The notes beneath the pieces are model-generated. The model saw only the letters and a program-made list of their open reading frames with translations. It made no database searches and was not told the origin of the DNA. A stretch of 60,000 nucleotides of DNA, from NCBI RefSeq assembly GCF_963678635.1, contig NC_087070.1:31537704-31597703 (forward strand), read 5' to 3'. Positions 11,846-24,143 of this stretch are shown piece by piece; position 1 is the stretch's first letter, and each line of letters starts with the position of its first letter. The position numbers and the translations under genes were made by a program. The stretch is from Symsagittifera roscoffensis (Eukaryota; Xenacoelomorpha; Acoela; Convolutidae).

Positions 11846-13125
11846 AGTTATCACTGACCGGCGCCACTAAAACGTATTTGACTGTCGTCTGCATTACCGA
11901 AAAAAATGCCGTGAACGGCACAACTTTCGCGACCTTTGCTTTTTTGCTGAATTAAAAGACACTATCTATTACTCATGCTATTCAAATTCGCGGTTCATGC
12001 TTTCTGCTATACGGTTAAGCAATACAGCAGATGTTTGCTGAGTAAAAATTTTCAATGTTTATGTTCATTTTTTTTCTGAACTTTGAAGCTTATTAATTTT
12101 CATGTGAGTTCCTCCAAATTTGACAAATTCAATTCCTAATAAAGCTTCTTGGACTTGTTTTGTGATCATGCGCAGCCTTCAAATCCTCAGCTCTTGTGTT
12201 CAGACAAACAAACACAAAAGACTATTAATGGGAACATTGGCAATGCGATGCCTGCTCCATAATATGGAGGGTTCACTTCAATAAAACGAAAAAAAGTTTG
12301 TCATAATAGTCATCAGTGTTTATTTTATTGAGTGTTATTTTTTATTCTAAATTTTTGGTCCATATTTCATAACAAAATTAACAGAATAATTGAGCTCAGG
12401 GTTTTGTTTTTGTTCTTCAGACAAATTTCTAATTTTTATTACCCAGTTTCGAAGGAAAATTTATATATCATTCGAAAGGTATTATTGCCGTGAGCTTAAA
12501 CTTGAAAAATTTCACCTGGGATTATTTTTTAAAAGTTAAGATGGTTTATTGATTGCCATTTTGGCCAAGTTGGGACAATTAATGCGCGATATATTTCGCT
12601 CTATTAACGCGCATGCGGAGATTTAATCCGTCTTGGAAATCTTTCCTAATTGGTTGAAGGAAGCTTATTTGCCATATTTGATTTTACTAGGAGCAAAATT
12701 TATCACTTAATACTTTATTTGGCGTGTGGGTGGATTTTCACAACAAAATCTCAAATTTAAAAAAGAAGAAAATTTGTTTAGATTCAACTGTTTCTTGTTA
12801 TAACTGCTCCATAGACCTTAACACGGAGTCGGAACATCAGTTCTTCGCCTTGGTACGAGTAGTGTTGTTAGTTATTAGTGTGGAAATTAGAAACAATGAA
12901 AACGATTGTGGGAAATCGAACAATTGAATTTCAGAAAACACATTTCTTTCAGGTGTGCATAACAACCTAGTATAAAAATACTCTTAACAATGCCGTTGTA
13001 TTACTTTTCAGATCACATATCAACAATAAAGAAGATGTTTGGATTCATTTTTTTCCACGGTAAAATTTTAGCACAAAAGTGCAGATAAGTTGATTGATGT
13101 GTTGTATGGAAACCCAGTCAATCAT
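11846..13125 (+). repeat. diverged segmental duplicate, copy 2, with a nested insertion
   Basis: Same landmarks as copy 1 (10601-11345). It is longer because HINE-like copy B (12378-12868) lies inside it. The two halves resume homology near 12980-13020 with a cagatcac block. Confidence 0.55.
12378..12868 (+). mobile_element. Helentron/HINE-like element, copy B (5' truncated, diverged)
   Basis: Begins at the aacggaata..gtgctc landmark without the TGTTCCGACT end. It has cattcgaaaggtattattg, gggacaattaatgcgcgat, gcgtgtgggtgg, and a tail ctgctccatagacctt..gagtcggaacatcag..cgagtagtgttg. The 3' hairpin is degraded. Confidence 0.65.
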
Positions 13126-13550
13126 TTTTTTAAAGAACAAATGGAAAAAGACTGCCTCAATATTTACATGAGATAAAAAACGATCTAACTGATAGTTTTA
13201 ATTAAGAAAAATGATTTTACGCAGCTGATAGTGCTATGATACGGTTAATATGATTCTAATACGTAAGAAACTGCCCATTTTTTTTCTAAGCTTCAATTAT
13301 TTTGCTACTCGTCCAGATATATTAAGCAAATAACAATTGAAAGAAACCGAAATCGAATGGAGTAGTTTTGTTTTCTTGTTTTTTTTTTGCAACCAAGCTA
13401 CTCTTGTTTTTTGACTTCAGTTCATTTAAAAAAATTAATTATCTAACTTCTTCGTTTGATGTTTTTCCTCAAATTTGTTAGATTTTGCGAAGTTCTGATT
13501 CATGGGAGTCTTAAGATTCTCAAAACTTTTATAAAAACGTTTATATAGAC

Positions 13551-14122
13551 CAAGACTGCTCGTATCAAGGCAAAGCCTTGATTGTTCCGACTGCCTTTAG
13601 AGCTCTATGGAGCAGTAACAAAATGAGAAATCGAATGTAATTAAACGAAAATTGTAACAACATATTTTTTTTGTTTATGAAGAAACGACATGAAAAAAAA
13701 CGTATTTTTTTTTAATTTGAAATTTTTTTTGTAAAAATCATACCCCCACACGCCATATCAAGTTCAAAATTATAGGTTTAGCTCCCAGCATCAACTCAAT
13801 TATGGCATATTATCTTCCTTCAACCAATTTGGAACGATTTCTAAGACGTATTAAATCTCCGCTTACGCGTTAATAGTGAGAAATGTATCGCGAGCTATTT
13901 GTCCAAAACTGGCCAACATGGCAATGTTTAAACCCCCATGATTTTACAAAAAATGATCCAAGGTGAAATACCTTTTCAAATTCAAACTCAAAACAAAATT
14001 ACTTTTTGAATGAATTTCGAAAAAATCCGTCAAAAATGGCTTGTTGAACAGTCAAAACTCGTCTGAAGAAAAAAAACCAGGCAGAGCACAAAAGTTCCAT
14101 TGCTCTCGATACAAAAGTTGGA
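13551..14122 (-). mobile_element. Helentron/HINE-like element, copy C
   Basis: A reverse-orientation, nearly full-length copy. Its 3' hairpin (13564-13582) reads ATCAAGGC-AAA-GCCTTGAT. Relative to the consensus TCAGGGC/GCCCTGA, both members of one pair have changed, which preserves pairing. The inverted motif TGTTCCGACTGCC follows it directly. Confidence 0.7.
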
Positions 14123-15127
14123 TCGATAATCGATTATAGCAGTCGCAGCGACCCTTATGCCTTAACTCTGATCCTGTTTTCATTTGGTTTCCCTCATTTA
14201 TGGACCGATTTAAAAAGACGGCCCGTGAAAATTATCTTTCAAATAAACCTTGAAGCTTTAAAACGGTAATAGTTTTAATCATTGATCGTAGCTTTGATGG
14301 CAATAGTCAAGTATAAAAAAACATTGCGAACAGATCCATTCAAGATAATTTCAGATAATTTCCCGCCAATTGACCGAAAAACATGAGTTAATTTTGATTT
14401 ATTTCTTTTAGAAGTGTTAAAAGCACGCTAGTAAAGGCGACGGACTTTTTAAAAAGCAAGTAATTAACAAAGGCCGAATAAGAAGGCCGAATTTAATGTT
14501 TAATTTTAAGTCGATAATATCAGCTGAAAACCCAGTCTTATGATCGGGTTTGGATTTTGGATTTGGATTTTTTTTAATAAAGTTTTGGTTTTGATAGATT
14601 AAAGATGGTTTATGATTGAATACCAAAAGTATACGATATCAAATTTTGATTCAACGACCAGTTATTGATGTTTCATCGAAAAACCAGCGATGAGAAGTAT
14701 ATATTTTTTTATCAATAAATCAGCGAAAAACATAGTCAGAACATTTGATCAATTTTGGCATAGATTGTCAGAGCTCTTGAAGTTTTTACTTGTGTGCGTA
14801 ATATTTATGTCAGACTGTCGTAATAAGTTTTTTTTTCCTTTTCCAAATTCTAATACATTAGCGTTGATTTTTTGTTAGAAGGTGGCGAATTCGTTTAAAG
14901 AATGCCAGATTGAAATAATAAATTTGAAATCAAAATAAGGAAGGAAGAAAAGGAGAACATCTTGCTTTCATTCAATGTCATCAAGCTGGTCTGAAAACTG
15001 ATCAGAAAACCGAAGAAAAAATTGAACCAAATCCTCTCGGCATTGAGAAAATTTTTAAAGTAAAAAACTGTAGTCCAAGTCATGGCAGAAATGGTTTTAA
15101 TATGCTAGCGTACTACGCTTTCACAGA
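14123..15127. other. AT-rich stretch without recognised gene
   Basis: ORFs of 62-69 codons on both strands have no recognisable domains. Nothing is supported. Confidence 0.3.
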
Positions 15128-15650
15128 CAGGGGGAAAGTAGGGGGTGGGGGACGCCCTTCTACCTCAAAGATTCGACCCCTGTTTTTTGTCAAAATTTGG
15201 TCAAAATAGTGTTCAGGGATCACTCGGAAAAAATTTGGTCGAACAAAAACATCAACAAAGATTTTGAAAGTGTTTGAAATCCTCTCGCTGCTCGAGAAAA
15301 TCCTTGATCCACTCCTGTACAGAACAATTTTCTGAAAACATCCAAATTTCTGTTCGTATACTCAGGGATCTGAATGTAGCTGGCTCATTCATTCTCGATT
15401 TTATTATAAAACATTTCTGAAACTTAGGATGTCACTTAATTGAACTACATGAAGGGGCGGATTTATGGGGAGACGCGTTCCTCTCCCTGCTCCGGGATTC
15501 GACCCCCTGCCGACCCAAAAAGTCCCCTTTTTGTACTATCTTGAGATGTTCATGTTTGAATGACGGACCCTAAAATTTTTCTAAGGGCGCGCCGAAAAAC
15601 GCGATTTTTGGTCAAAATTCTTAGGTCGAAAAACTAACTCTATAAATTTT
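15128..15650. mobile_element. fragments of the hAT-type MITE family
   Basis: A fragment beginning CAGGGGG near 15128 contains gattcgacccctg. A second, beginning aggggcggattta at 15453, contains gattcgaccccctgccgac and later gcgcgccgaaaa. Both resemble the better-defined element at 23015-23446. Ends and target duplications could not be defined. Confidence 0.5.
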
Positions 15651-17919
15651 TCAGGACGCTATGTCTTTAAATTTTAGAGATATTTTGTTGTAGCTTAAGA
15701 TTTGGTAAGCTAATGATTGCTTACTGAAAGGAAGCTGAAGAAAGCAATATTTCACGGCGCTCTCGTAATGAATGAATTAGTATATTCAACAACCTTTTTT
15801 TAGATATCATCTCCGCCTGTACTCTTTTTAACATTGTGAACAACAAAAACAGTTTTGAGAAAGGAAATCTCTGAAACAAAGGATTTTAATGTGCTGATTC
15901 AGCGCATAGCGCACCAAGGTTTAAGCCATTAGAACAAGATGAACACGTCATAAAAATTTAAACGAAAATACTCTGCTGTGCGATCACGTTTTGTTTTGTT
16001 TGCCCGTGCTGAAATTGCTAGGGCACACATGACCAGACTCTTGCCTAATAGTGAGCATTAGTTTGGAATTAGTTTAAAAAGTTAGCATCCCAATGAAGAC
16101 CAAAATGTTCCAACGACCCAATTTCGAGCGTTTCCGTTCGATTGATGTTTCGGTTCTTGTTTCACCTCTAATCAAACCTAAATAAGTATGCCTTTCTTGT
16201 AAAATTAGTCTCGTTGACTGTTTCTGTGTAGGTTCGTACTCTGAAAATTGTTCGAAATCTTCAGAGGTTTCAGTTTTCGTTATTCGGAAACACTTTTGTT
16301 GAAAACCTCAAATGAGCGTAAAAACTGGTAAAGATAATTCCTCACAGCAAAAGTCATTTATTCGAATAATCATGTTGACCTTTTCGTTTAACAAGCCTGA
16401 GTTGGCATGTTCCAGAAACTTTAAATGAAAATGAAAACAAAAAATTTTTATCACTATTGGTATGAGCTCAAAAATTTTGTCGTGTTAAAAATGAAAATAG
16501 CCTCTTTTTACAGAATAATAAAAAAAATCTGTCAAATTACCAACTTTTAAAAAATCTCTGTTACCTTGTATGCAATCAAAATCAGCATTAAATACCGGTG
16601 TAGACTTTAGAAAAAATATGAAAGACCACAATAATTACCATTCTGTATTTTTTACATAAAACGTTCGATAAAAACAGTATGTTAAAGCGCGGAAACCCAA
16701 CCCCGACAAATTATTTACATATAGCTAGAACATCACCTTCCAAAGTGTAAAATACAAACTAGCATATCAGTTGGCATTAAATGAAAAGGTTAATTTATTA
16801 TATAAATTTGTCAGTTGCAAAAGAATCAGCCAGGGATCCTTCGTAGTGTAGGGAAGACTAATTGGCGGATGGGAGGGTTGGGCTGGCTTTCAAAGTTTTT
16901 GGAGCCATAAAATGCTATATTTCGCCCGACTATCACCAAAAAATCGAATCTTAATTTTGGGATCTAAAACTTTTTGAGGCCGCCAATCTCAAAATTTTAC
17001 CAAACACAGCCGCAAAAAGTTATTCTATCCTTAAAATTAATGTTGTTCTTGAACCCGGAAAGAATAATTAGAAATAGCTTGTTATTGTTCCTATCGTCGT
17101 TGTGAACGTTCGACTGGCAAGATTTGATGGGTATTAAAAAAATGTTATACAAATTTGGAAAAAAAAATCTTTTTTTTTCAAAATTGATTGAGAGCCAAAA
17201 TAAAAAAAGTTGTATTTCACTGGCCCGGTGCTTTTCACTGGCCTGGTTCATGGATTCTAACTTTTAATTACTAAAAAAGAAGCGCTTCTCCGCCCCCGAA
17301 AAAAAATATCTAAAAATCCTGCAAAAAAATGATTTCGTGGGGGTTATAATATTGGCATCCTTATTTTTTTGTTTGCCTCAAATCCGATAACAAAATCAGA
17401 GACAGTTTATAAACATTCGTATCACAGTTAACTAGGAAAAATGATTGGGTAAAAATAGCAGTTTTGGTATAATCCAGTTTAGTGTAATTTTAGCGAGCAG
17501 TAGACTATTTCCATAACTTGAACTATGTTTTAGCAAAAAAGAGGAAATCTGGTTTCAACCATAAACACTGAACAAGCCTAAAAACGGTAGAAGAGTCTTA
17601 ACGGTGTGTGATTATGATAAGATAGCCAAAGAATTGAAACAATTTTAATAGTTCATGTGGTTTACACAATAATCTAATGTATTTAATGATGTATTGGTAA
17701 AATTTTAGTTACCAATTTGACCCCTAAATAGTCAACCAAAACTTCTCCATTTTCAATTTTCTAATTCTACATAAAAAATTCATCGGTAGTTTGCGTTAAT
17801 TTGAGATCGATCATTCTTTGAACTGAGATTCTCAGATACACAAACCCTATCAATTACGTTTTGCTCCTTTGCCTTCTACAGCTCTGCATCTTGATTGAAC
17901 CCATCCAAGAAGCTATCAA
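15651..17919. other. AT-rich stretch without recognised gene
   Basis: No exon with a recognisable domain was seen on either strand. The 84-aa minus ORF at 16997-17251 is Asn/Phe-rich with no features. The stretch could hold introns or decayed repeats. Confidence 0.3.
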
Positions 17920-19080
17920 GCCATGCGTATAGTAAGCTACTGTTCCAACTAGCAGTCCCTCTAACCATCCCTTCAATCATCCATCCATAAAGCTAGCTTT
18001 CCAAATATTAATCCAAGCATCCATCCATCTATGCATCAAGCCATCCATAGATGCAGCCATTCATACACTGATACAACCAGTCATTCGACCATCTATCAGA
18101 AAAGCCTTTCTCTCATAAACCAATCCACCAATTTATTCATCCAACCAGCCATCCATCCACTAAACCAAGGATCTAAATAATCAACGATCCTTTCATTTAT
18201 CAAGCAGACCATTCATCTAGCCGGCCCTTCATCGGATCAATTTCATCACAGCCATCCATCCATACATCGAATCATCTGGATATCGATCAAATTTTCAATC
18301 CATCCAAACACCAATTTATCCAACCATACATCGAATTATCTGGATATCGATCAACTAGCTTTCCAAATATTAATCCAAGCATCCATCCATCTATGCATCA
18401 AGCCATCCATAGATGCAGCCATTCATACACTGATACAACCAGTCATTCGACCATCTATCAGAAAAGCCTTTCTCTCATAAACCAATCCACCAATTTATTC
18501 ATCCAACCAGCCATCCGTCCACTAAACCATTGATCTAACTTATCAAGGATCCTTTCATTTATCAAGCGGACCATTCATCTAGCCGGCCCTTCATCAGATC
18601 AATTTCATCACAGCCATCCATCCATACATCGAATCATCTGGATATCGATCAAATTTTCAATCCAACCAAACACCAATCTATCCAACCAGCTCTGCGTTAT
18701 TTCGACGACCGATTCATGCTTTTAGCTATCCATCTATTCAGGCAACAATTCTTTCATACAACCTTTCATTCGTTAAGCAATCCATCCAACCAAGCAACCA
18801 TCTATCCAACCAGTCATCCATTCAATAAGACATCCAATCATATATCAATCATCATTCCATAGATCCATCCAATAAGTCATCGATCGTTCCAGCCATTTAT
18901 ACATTAAGTCCTTATTTTATCAAAACATCTATCTATCTAGCAGTGCATGTATTCATCCCTCCATCCATCCATACAATCTTACTTAGAGCTTTCATTTTAT
19001 TAGTCCATCTTACCCAGGCCATTTAACCATCTAGCCACACACTCACCGGACCAGCCATCCAAGTAGCCATACTTTGAACC
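17920..19080. repeat. CCAT/ATCC-rich degenerate repeat field
   Basis: CATC, CCATCCAT and AACCA-type words dominate the plus strand for over 1.1 kb, with very few G runs. The field contains the 362-bp tandem duplication listed next. No ORF of note. Confidence 0.75.
17993..18690 (+). repeat. tandem duplication of a 362-bp unit
   Basis: ctagctttccaaatattaat begins at 17993 and again at 18355. The following ~335 bp match with only scattered differences, mainly around aaccaaggatctaaataatc versus aaccattgatctaacttatc. Confidence 0.85.
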
Positions 19081-19489
19081 ACAAGCATGATCATTTCTTA
19101 TTATGTAGAACAATGATTTCAAGTAAAAAGGTAGTAAAACTTCTTTTGAATTAAAAATACAACAGATGTTGCATATGTCGTTGATAACAATGTAGATCCA
19201 AGCTAATGAAACTTGCGTTTTTTTACAATTTCAATTCATTCAGTCATATTTGAAGCAAGGTATAAAGTGTTTTTCACTATGACAGTTGCTTTAGAAAACA
19301 TAAAAATTTGATACGCAAAACATCACTTTAATCAACTCATCTATTATTTTGATTACTTGGCAAAATAAATAACTTTGTTCCCTGTGTATACAGAATGTGT
19401 GTATGACACGTTTTCTGTAAGCATCCATTATAATGCAATTAGGCTTTTTTGTATGTTAGTATTAATGTCTATTTAGTGATACTTGTTGT
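19081..19489. other. AT-rich stretch without recognised gene
   Basis: Nothing supported. Confidence 0.3.
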
Positions 19490-19946
19490 TGTTCCGACTT
19501 GTGTAACGAAAGTAACGGAATATTTGTGCTCGGGGTGGGTTTTTTTTCTTCAGACAAATTTCGACTTTTTAGCTAACCATTTTGACGGAATTTTTTAAAA
19601 ATCATTCAAAAGCTATTGTTGTCGTGAGCTTAAATTTGAAAAAATATTTCACCTGTGATCATTTTTGGTAAAGTTATGGGAGTTTAAAGATGGCTTTTTT
19701 TTACCAATTCGGGACAATTAACGCGCGATATTCAACCGCCTGGGAAATCGTTCCAAATTGGTTCAAGGAAGCTTATATGCCAATTTGATTGGTTAATAGG
19801 AGCAAAATCTATCACTTTGTAATTATTATAACGTGTGGGGTGATGTTTTATTTCATTATATTTAAATTTTTCATGTTATTACTGCTCCATAGATCTTAAA
19901 AGGCAGTCGGAACATTCAGGGTTTCGCCCTTGTACGAGCAGTCTTG
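19490..19946 (+). mobile_element. Helentron/HINE-like element, copy D (internal deletion)
   Basis: Has the TGTTCCGACTT start and the gcagtcggaacattcagggt..cgagcagtcttgtt end. It lacks the segment around the second gcgcgctattaacgcg half and is about 60-80 bp short. The 3' hairpin has lost pairing (tcagggtttcgcccttg). Confidence 0.75.
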
Positions 19947-20298
19947 TTTGTAATGTGTGTAGATTTGTATACTTTTATTTAAATACGTGTAATATTTAAG
20001 TATTTACTAATGCATACAGGTCTGCAAAAATGTATGCGTAATTAAATGTTGATATATGTGCTTCGCAAAATGCACTTAAAAGTGCCATACTAATTTTAAA
20101 AGCATGCTTCTCATCATGCTTCCCGTCAGATGAAACTTGCTATCATTGGCACTAGTCAATTGATAAATGATATGGATAGAAGGTCAGATCAATTTCTGCT
20201 CGGAACAATGTTCATACTCAGGAGGATTTTTTGGTACTTATGTTTCAAGTTGTTTCAAAAGTTCACTTTTCTTACTTTATATTTTCAAAAACTCTTGT

Positions 20299-20842
20299 TG
20301 TTCCGACTTTCGATACGAAAGTAACGGAATATTTGTGCTCGGGGTGGGTTTTTTTTTTCTTCAGACAAATTTCGACTTTTTAACTAGCCATTTTTGGCGG
20401 AATTTTTTTTATATCATTCAAAAGGTATTGTTATCCTGAGCTTAAATTTGAAAACATATTTTACCTGTGATCATTTTTCGTAAAATTATGAGGGTTTAAA
20501 GATTGCCATTTTGGCCATTTTGACCAATTTGGGACAATTAACGCGCGATATAATGCGCGCTATGAACGTGTAAGCGGAGATTTAGTCCGTCTTATAAATC
20601 GTTCCAAATTGGTTGAACGAAGCTTAATTGCCATAATTGATTTGTTACAAGGAACGAAATCTATCTTTTTGTGCTTTATATGGCGTGTGTGGGGATGATT
20701 TTCATAAAAAATTGCAAATTTTAGAAAAAAATTATTCATTTTATTTTATTTCATTTTATTTTTTAATGTTATTACTGCTGCTCCATAAACCTTAAAACGC
20801 AGTCGGAACATTCAGGGCTTCGCCCTGATGCGAGCAGTCTTG
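20299..20842 (+). mobile_element. Helentron/HINE-like element, copy E (best preserved)
   Basis: The 5' end TGTTCCGACTTTCGATACGA contains a hairpin, ACTTTCG-ATA-CGAAAGT. The 3' end has AGTCGGAACA, then the 7-bp hairpin TCAGGGC-TTC-GCCCTGA, then TGCGAGCAGTCTTG. The two termini are related by the inverted motif TGTTCCGACT/AGTCGGAACA. Non-coding; ORFs overlapping it are chance. Confidence 0.75.
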
Positions 20843-21254
20843 TTTTGTTTCCGATTCAATAATTCGATTCTACTATGATGCTTTTCTCCAAAGCCAGCTT
20901 TGCTCTTGGGTCCATCATTGACCTAATCTTGAATGTTTTGTGAATGGTTGTAATAGAACCCTTGCAACCATATTTAAATTTATGCGCAATGTAAGACCGA
21001 TATTTTTTTCAATTTTTTAATTTTTTTTTGTAGATTTTCCCCTCAAGAAAATCCCCGTTTTTTCTAATGCAATAATGTATTGTTGAAGAGGTCTTGCTTT
21101 CTTGCTTGTGAACGTGGAATGTCTAGACAAGGCGTCGGAAACATAGGGTCAGAAGCTTTCTTGAGCTGTCAAACAAAAATAGAGTCAAGGTGAACAATTT
21201 TTTTTTGATTCTCGGGGGTTCCTCTACCACATTTGGCAAAAATATTTCAATTGA
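20843..21254. other. AT-rich stretch without recognised gene
   Basis: Nothing supported; it leads into the satellite array. Confidence 0.3.
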
Positions 21255-22845
21255 ATTTTCTCGGAAATTTTTTTGCTCTATTATTCGTCAAGATACTTTG
21301 ATATAAATTTGCTGAGTTTTATGTGAGACATTTTTAAAAACTTATCTGAAACTGTTTGATACACTCATCTGAAACAATTTGATAGATTTTTCTGAAAACT
21401 TTGCTTAACTTTTCGTCAAGATACTCTGATTTAAATTTGATAATTTCTTTGTGAGACAACTTAATATAACTGTCGGAAACAATTTGATAATTTGATCTGA
21501 AACAATTCGATAGATTTATCTGAAAAACTTTGCATAACTATTCGTCAAAATACTCTGATTTAAATTTGATGAGTTTTATGTGAGACAATTTGATAAATTT
21601 AATTGAAAAAGTTTGATACACACATCTGAAACAATTTGATAGATTTTTCTGAAAACTTTGCTTGACTATTCGTCAAAATACTCTGATTTAAATTTGATGA
21701 GTTTTATGTGAGACAATTTGATAAATTTAATTGAAATAGTTTGATAAACACATCTGAAACAATTTGATAGATTTTTCTGAAAGTTTTTGCTTAACTATTT
21801 GTCAAGATAATCTGATTTAATTTTGATAAATTCTATGTGAGACAATTTAATATAACTGTCGGAAACAATTTGATAATTTGATCTGAAACAATCGATAGAC
21901 TTATCTGAAAAACTTTGCTTAACTATTCGTCAAGATACTCTGATTTAAATTTGATGAGGTTTATAAGAGACAATTTGATAATTTTGTTTGAAACAGTTTG
22001 ATACACTCATCTGAAACAATTTGATAGATTTTTCTGAAAACTTTGCTTGACTATTTGTCAAAATACTCTGATTTAAATTTGATGAATTTTATGTGAGACA
22101 ATTTGATAAATTTAATTGAAACAGTTTGATACACAAATCTGAAACAATTTGATAGCTTTTTCTGAAAACTTTGCTTGACTATTCGTCAAAATACTCTGAT
22201 TTAAATTTGCTGAGTTTTATGTGAGACAATTTAATATAACTGTCGGAAACATTTTGATAATTTGATCTGAAACAATTAGATAGATTTATCTGAAAAACTT
22301 TGCTTAACTATTTGTCAAGATACTCTGATTTAAATTTGATGAGTTTTATGTGAGACAATTTGATAAATTTAATTGAAACAGTTTGATACACACATCTGAA
22401 ACAATTTTATAGATTTTTCTGAAAACTTTGCTTAACTATTCGTCAAGATACTCTGATTTAAATTTGATAAATTCTATGTGAGACAATTTAATATAACTGT
22501 CGGAAACAATTTGATAATTTGATCTGAAACAATTCGATAGATTTATCTGAAAAACTTTGCTTAACTATTCGTCAAGATACTCTGATTTAAATTTGATGAG
22601 TTTTATAAGAGACAATTTGATAGTTTTATTTGAAACAGTTTGATACACTCATCTGAAACAATTTGATAGATTTTTCTGAAAACTTTGCTTGACTTTTCGT
22701 CAAAATACTCTGATTTAAATCTGATAAATTCTACGTGAGACAATTTGATATAATTGTCTGAAACCATTTGATAATTTGATCTGAAACAATTCGATAGATT
22801 TATCTGACAAAATTTGCTTAACTATTCATCAAGATACTATCATAT
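21255..22845 (+). repeat. satellite array 1, ~128-bp monomer, about 12 copies
   Basis: The word ttcgtcaa(g/a)ata or a variant occurs at 21283, 21412, 21541, 21669, 21798, 21926, 22054, 22182 and 22311 and continues to about 22824, giving a 128-129 bp period. Two monomer types are interspersed. One has aatttaattgaaacagtttgat; the other has aatataactgtcggaaac and caattcgatag. Confidence 0.95.
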
Positions 22846-23014
22846 AAAATTGTTTCCATGAATCATATGAACAGAAGTTCGCTTTCTCATGCTGCTCCAA
22901 TCAGTGTTACATTAATTTTTAACAAACGTTTTAAAACGTATAAAGTGGATAAAAGTGTATGAATTTTTTTGAAGTTTTATTAGTATTTTGACTGCCCAAT
23001 TGTTTGGCCCTGAA

Positions 23015-23446
23015 CAGGGGCGGATCTAGGATTTTCTCGAGGGGTCGAGGCGAATTTTCAAAACATTTCCGAAAATTTTGACGACCTTTTTTTCAGGTCG
23101 ACCAAATTGATTTTCCGAGCTCTTGTAAAGCAGTATAAAAACGCTGTTTTGGCCAAATTTTCTGCGCCGCTGGCAAATTTTTAAAAAAACAGGTAAAAAA
23201 GCCATTTTTGGGCTCTTTATGGAAAATTTTGACAAAAAAAATCGCGTTTTTTTTGGGCGCGCGCTCCACCTCAAAGTGAGTATATATTGGCGCCTAAGGC
23301 GCCTTTAGACAAATTTTAGGGTCTGTCGGCCAAAAATGGATTTCTTAAAAAGTACCAAAGGGGGGACCCTTTGGGTCGGCAGGGGGTCGAATCCCTGGGG
23401 GGGGGGGGGAGCGTCCGCCCTTGCCCCCGCCCTAAATCCGTTCCTG
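23015..23446. mobile_element. hAT-type MITE with 8-bp target site duplication
   Basis: The left end is CAGGGGCGGATCTAGG and the right end, read on the other strand, is CAGGAACGGATTTAGGG. These imperfect terminal inverted repeats have the CAGGGGCGGAT form common in animal hAT MITEs. The flanks are GCCCTGAA (23007-23014) and GCCTTGAA (23447-23454), an 8-bp duplication with one mismatch, as expected for hAT transposition. The interior has palindromic ggcgcctaaggcgcc and a G run but no transposase. Confidence 0.8.
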
Positions 23447-23510
23447 GCCTTGAATCCTCCATTCAACTCTGCACCAAAATTCGATGATAACAAAAGTTAA
23501 CAAGACTGCT

Positions 23511-24025
23511 CGTATCAGGGCGAAGCCCTGAATGTTCCGACTGTCCATTTAGGTTTATGGAGCAGTAATATCATTAAAAAATTAAAAGTAATATAACAAA
23601 ATGAAATTTTTTTTTTCAAAAATTTTCATTTTTTTAAATCATCACCCCACACGCCATATAAAGTACAAAAGGATAGATTTCGCTACTTGTAACAAATCAA
23701 TTATGGCAAATAAGCTTCGTTAAACCAATTTGGAACGATTTCTAAGACGGATTAACGCTCCGCTTACGCGTTAATAGCGCGAAATATATCGCGCGTTAAT
23801 TGTCCCAAGTTGGCCAAAATGGCAATCTTTAAACCCCCATAACTTTACGAAAATTGATCACAGGTGAAATATCTTTTCAAATTTGAGCTCAGGACAACAA
23901 TACCTTTTGAATGACAAAAAATATTCTGTCAAAAATGGCTAGTTAAAAAGTCGAAATTTGTCTGAAGAAAAAAAACCCACCCCGAGCACAAATAATCCGT
24001 TACTTTCGTATCGAAAGTCGGTACA
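23511..24025 (-). mobile_element. Helentron/HINE-like element, copy F
   Basis: A full-length reverse copy. It has caagactgctcgta, then hairpin TCAGGGC-GAA-GCCCTGA, then ATGTTCCGACTG at its left. At its right it ends with ACTTTCGTATCGAAAGTCGG, the 5' hairpin in reverse. Confidence 0.75.
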
Positions 24026-24143
24026 ATTATCTGGAGAAAACAGAAAATACTTGAAAATTAAAATGTGTTATTCTCAATGTCTGTGAGTTTTATATAAAAA
24101 TTAAAAAATAAAATTCTTGCTTTGAAATCAAATAGTATTAATA

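Noticed and set aside
11657-11921. Cys/Val-rich minus-strand ORFs
   Set aside because: Direct product of the CA/GT microsatellite.
21255-22845. CRISPR-like regular spacing
   Set aside because: The repeats are contiguous ~128-bp satellite monomers without unique spacers, in a eukaryotic context.
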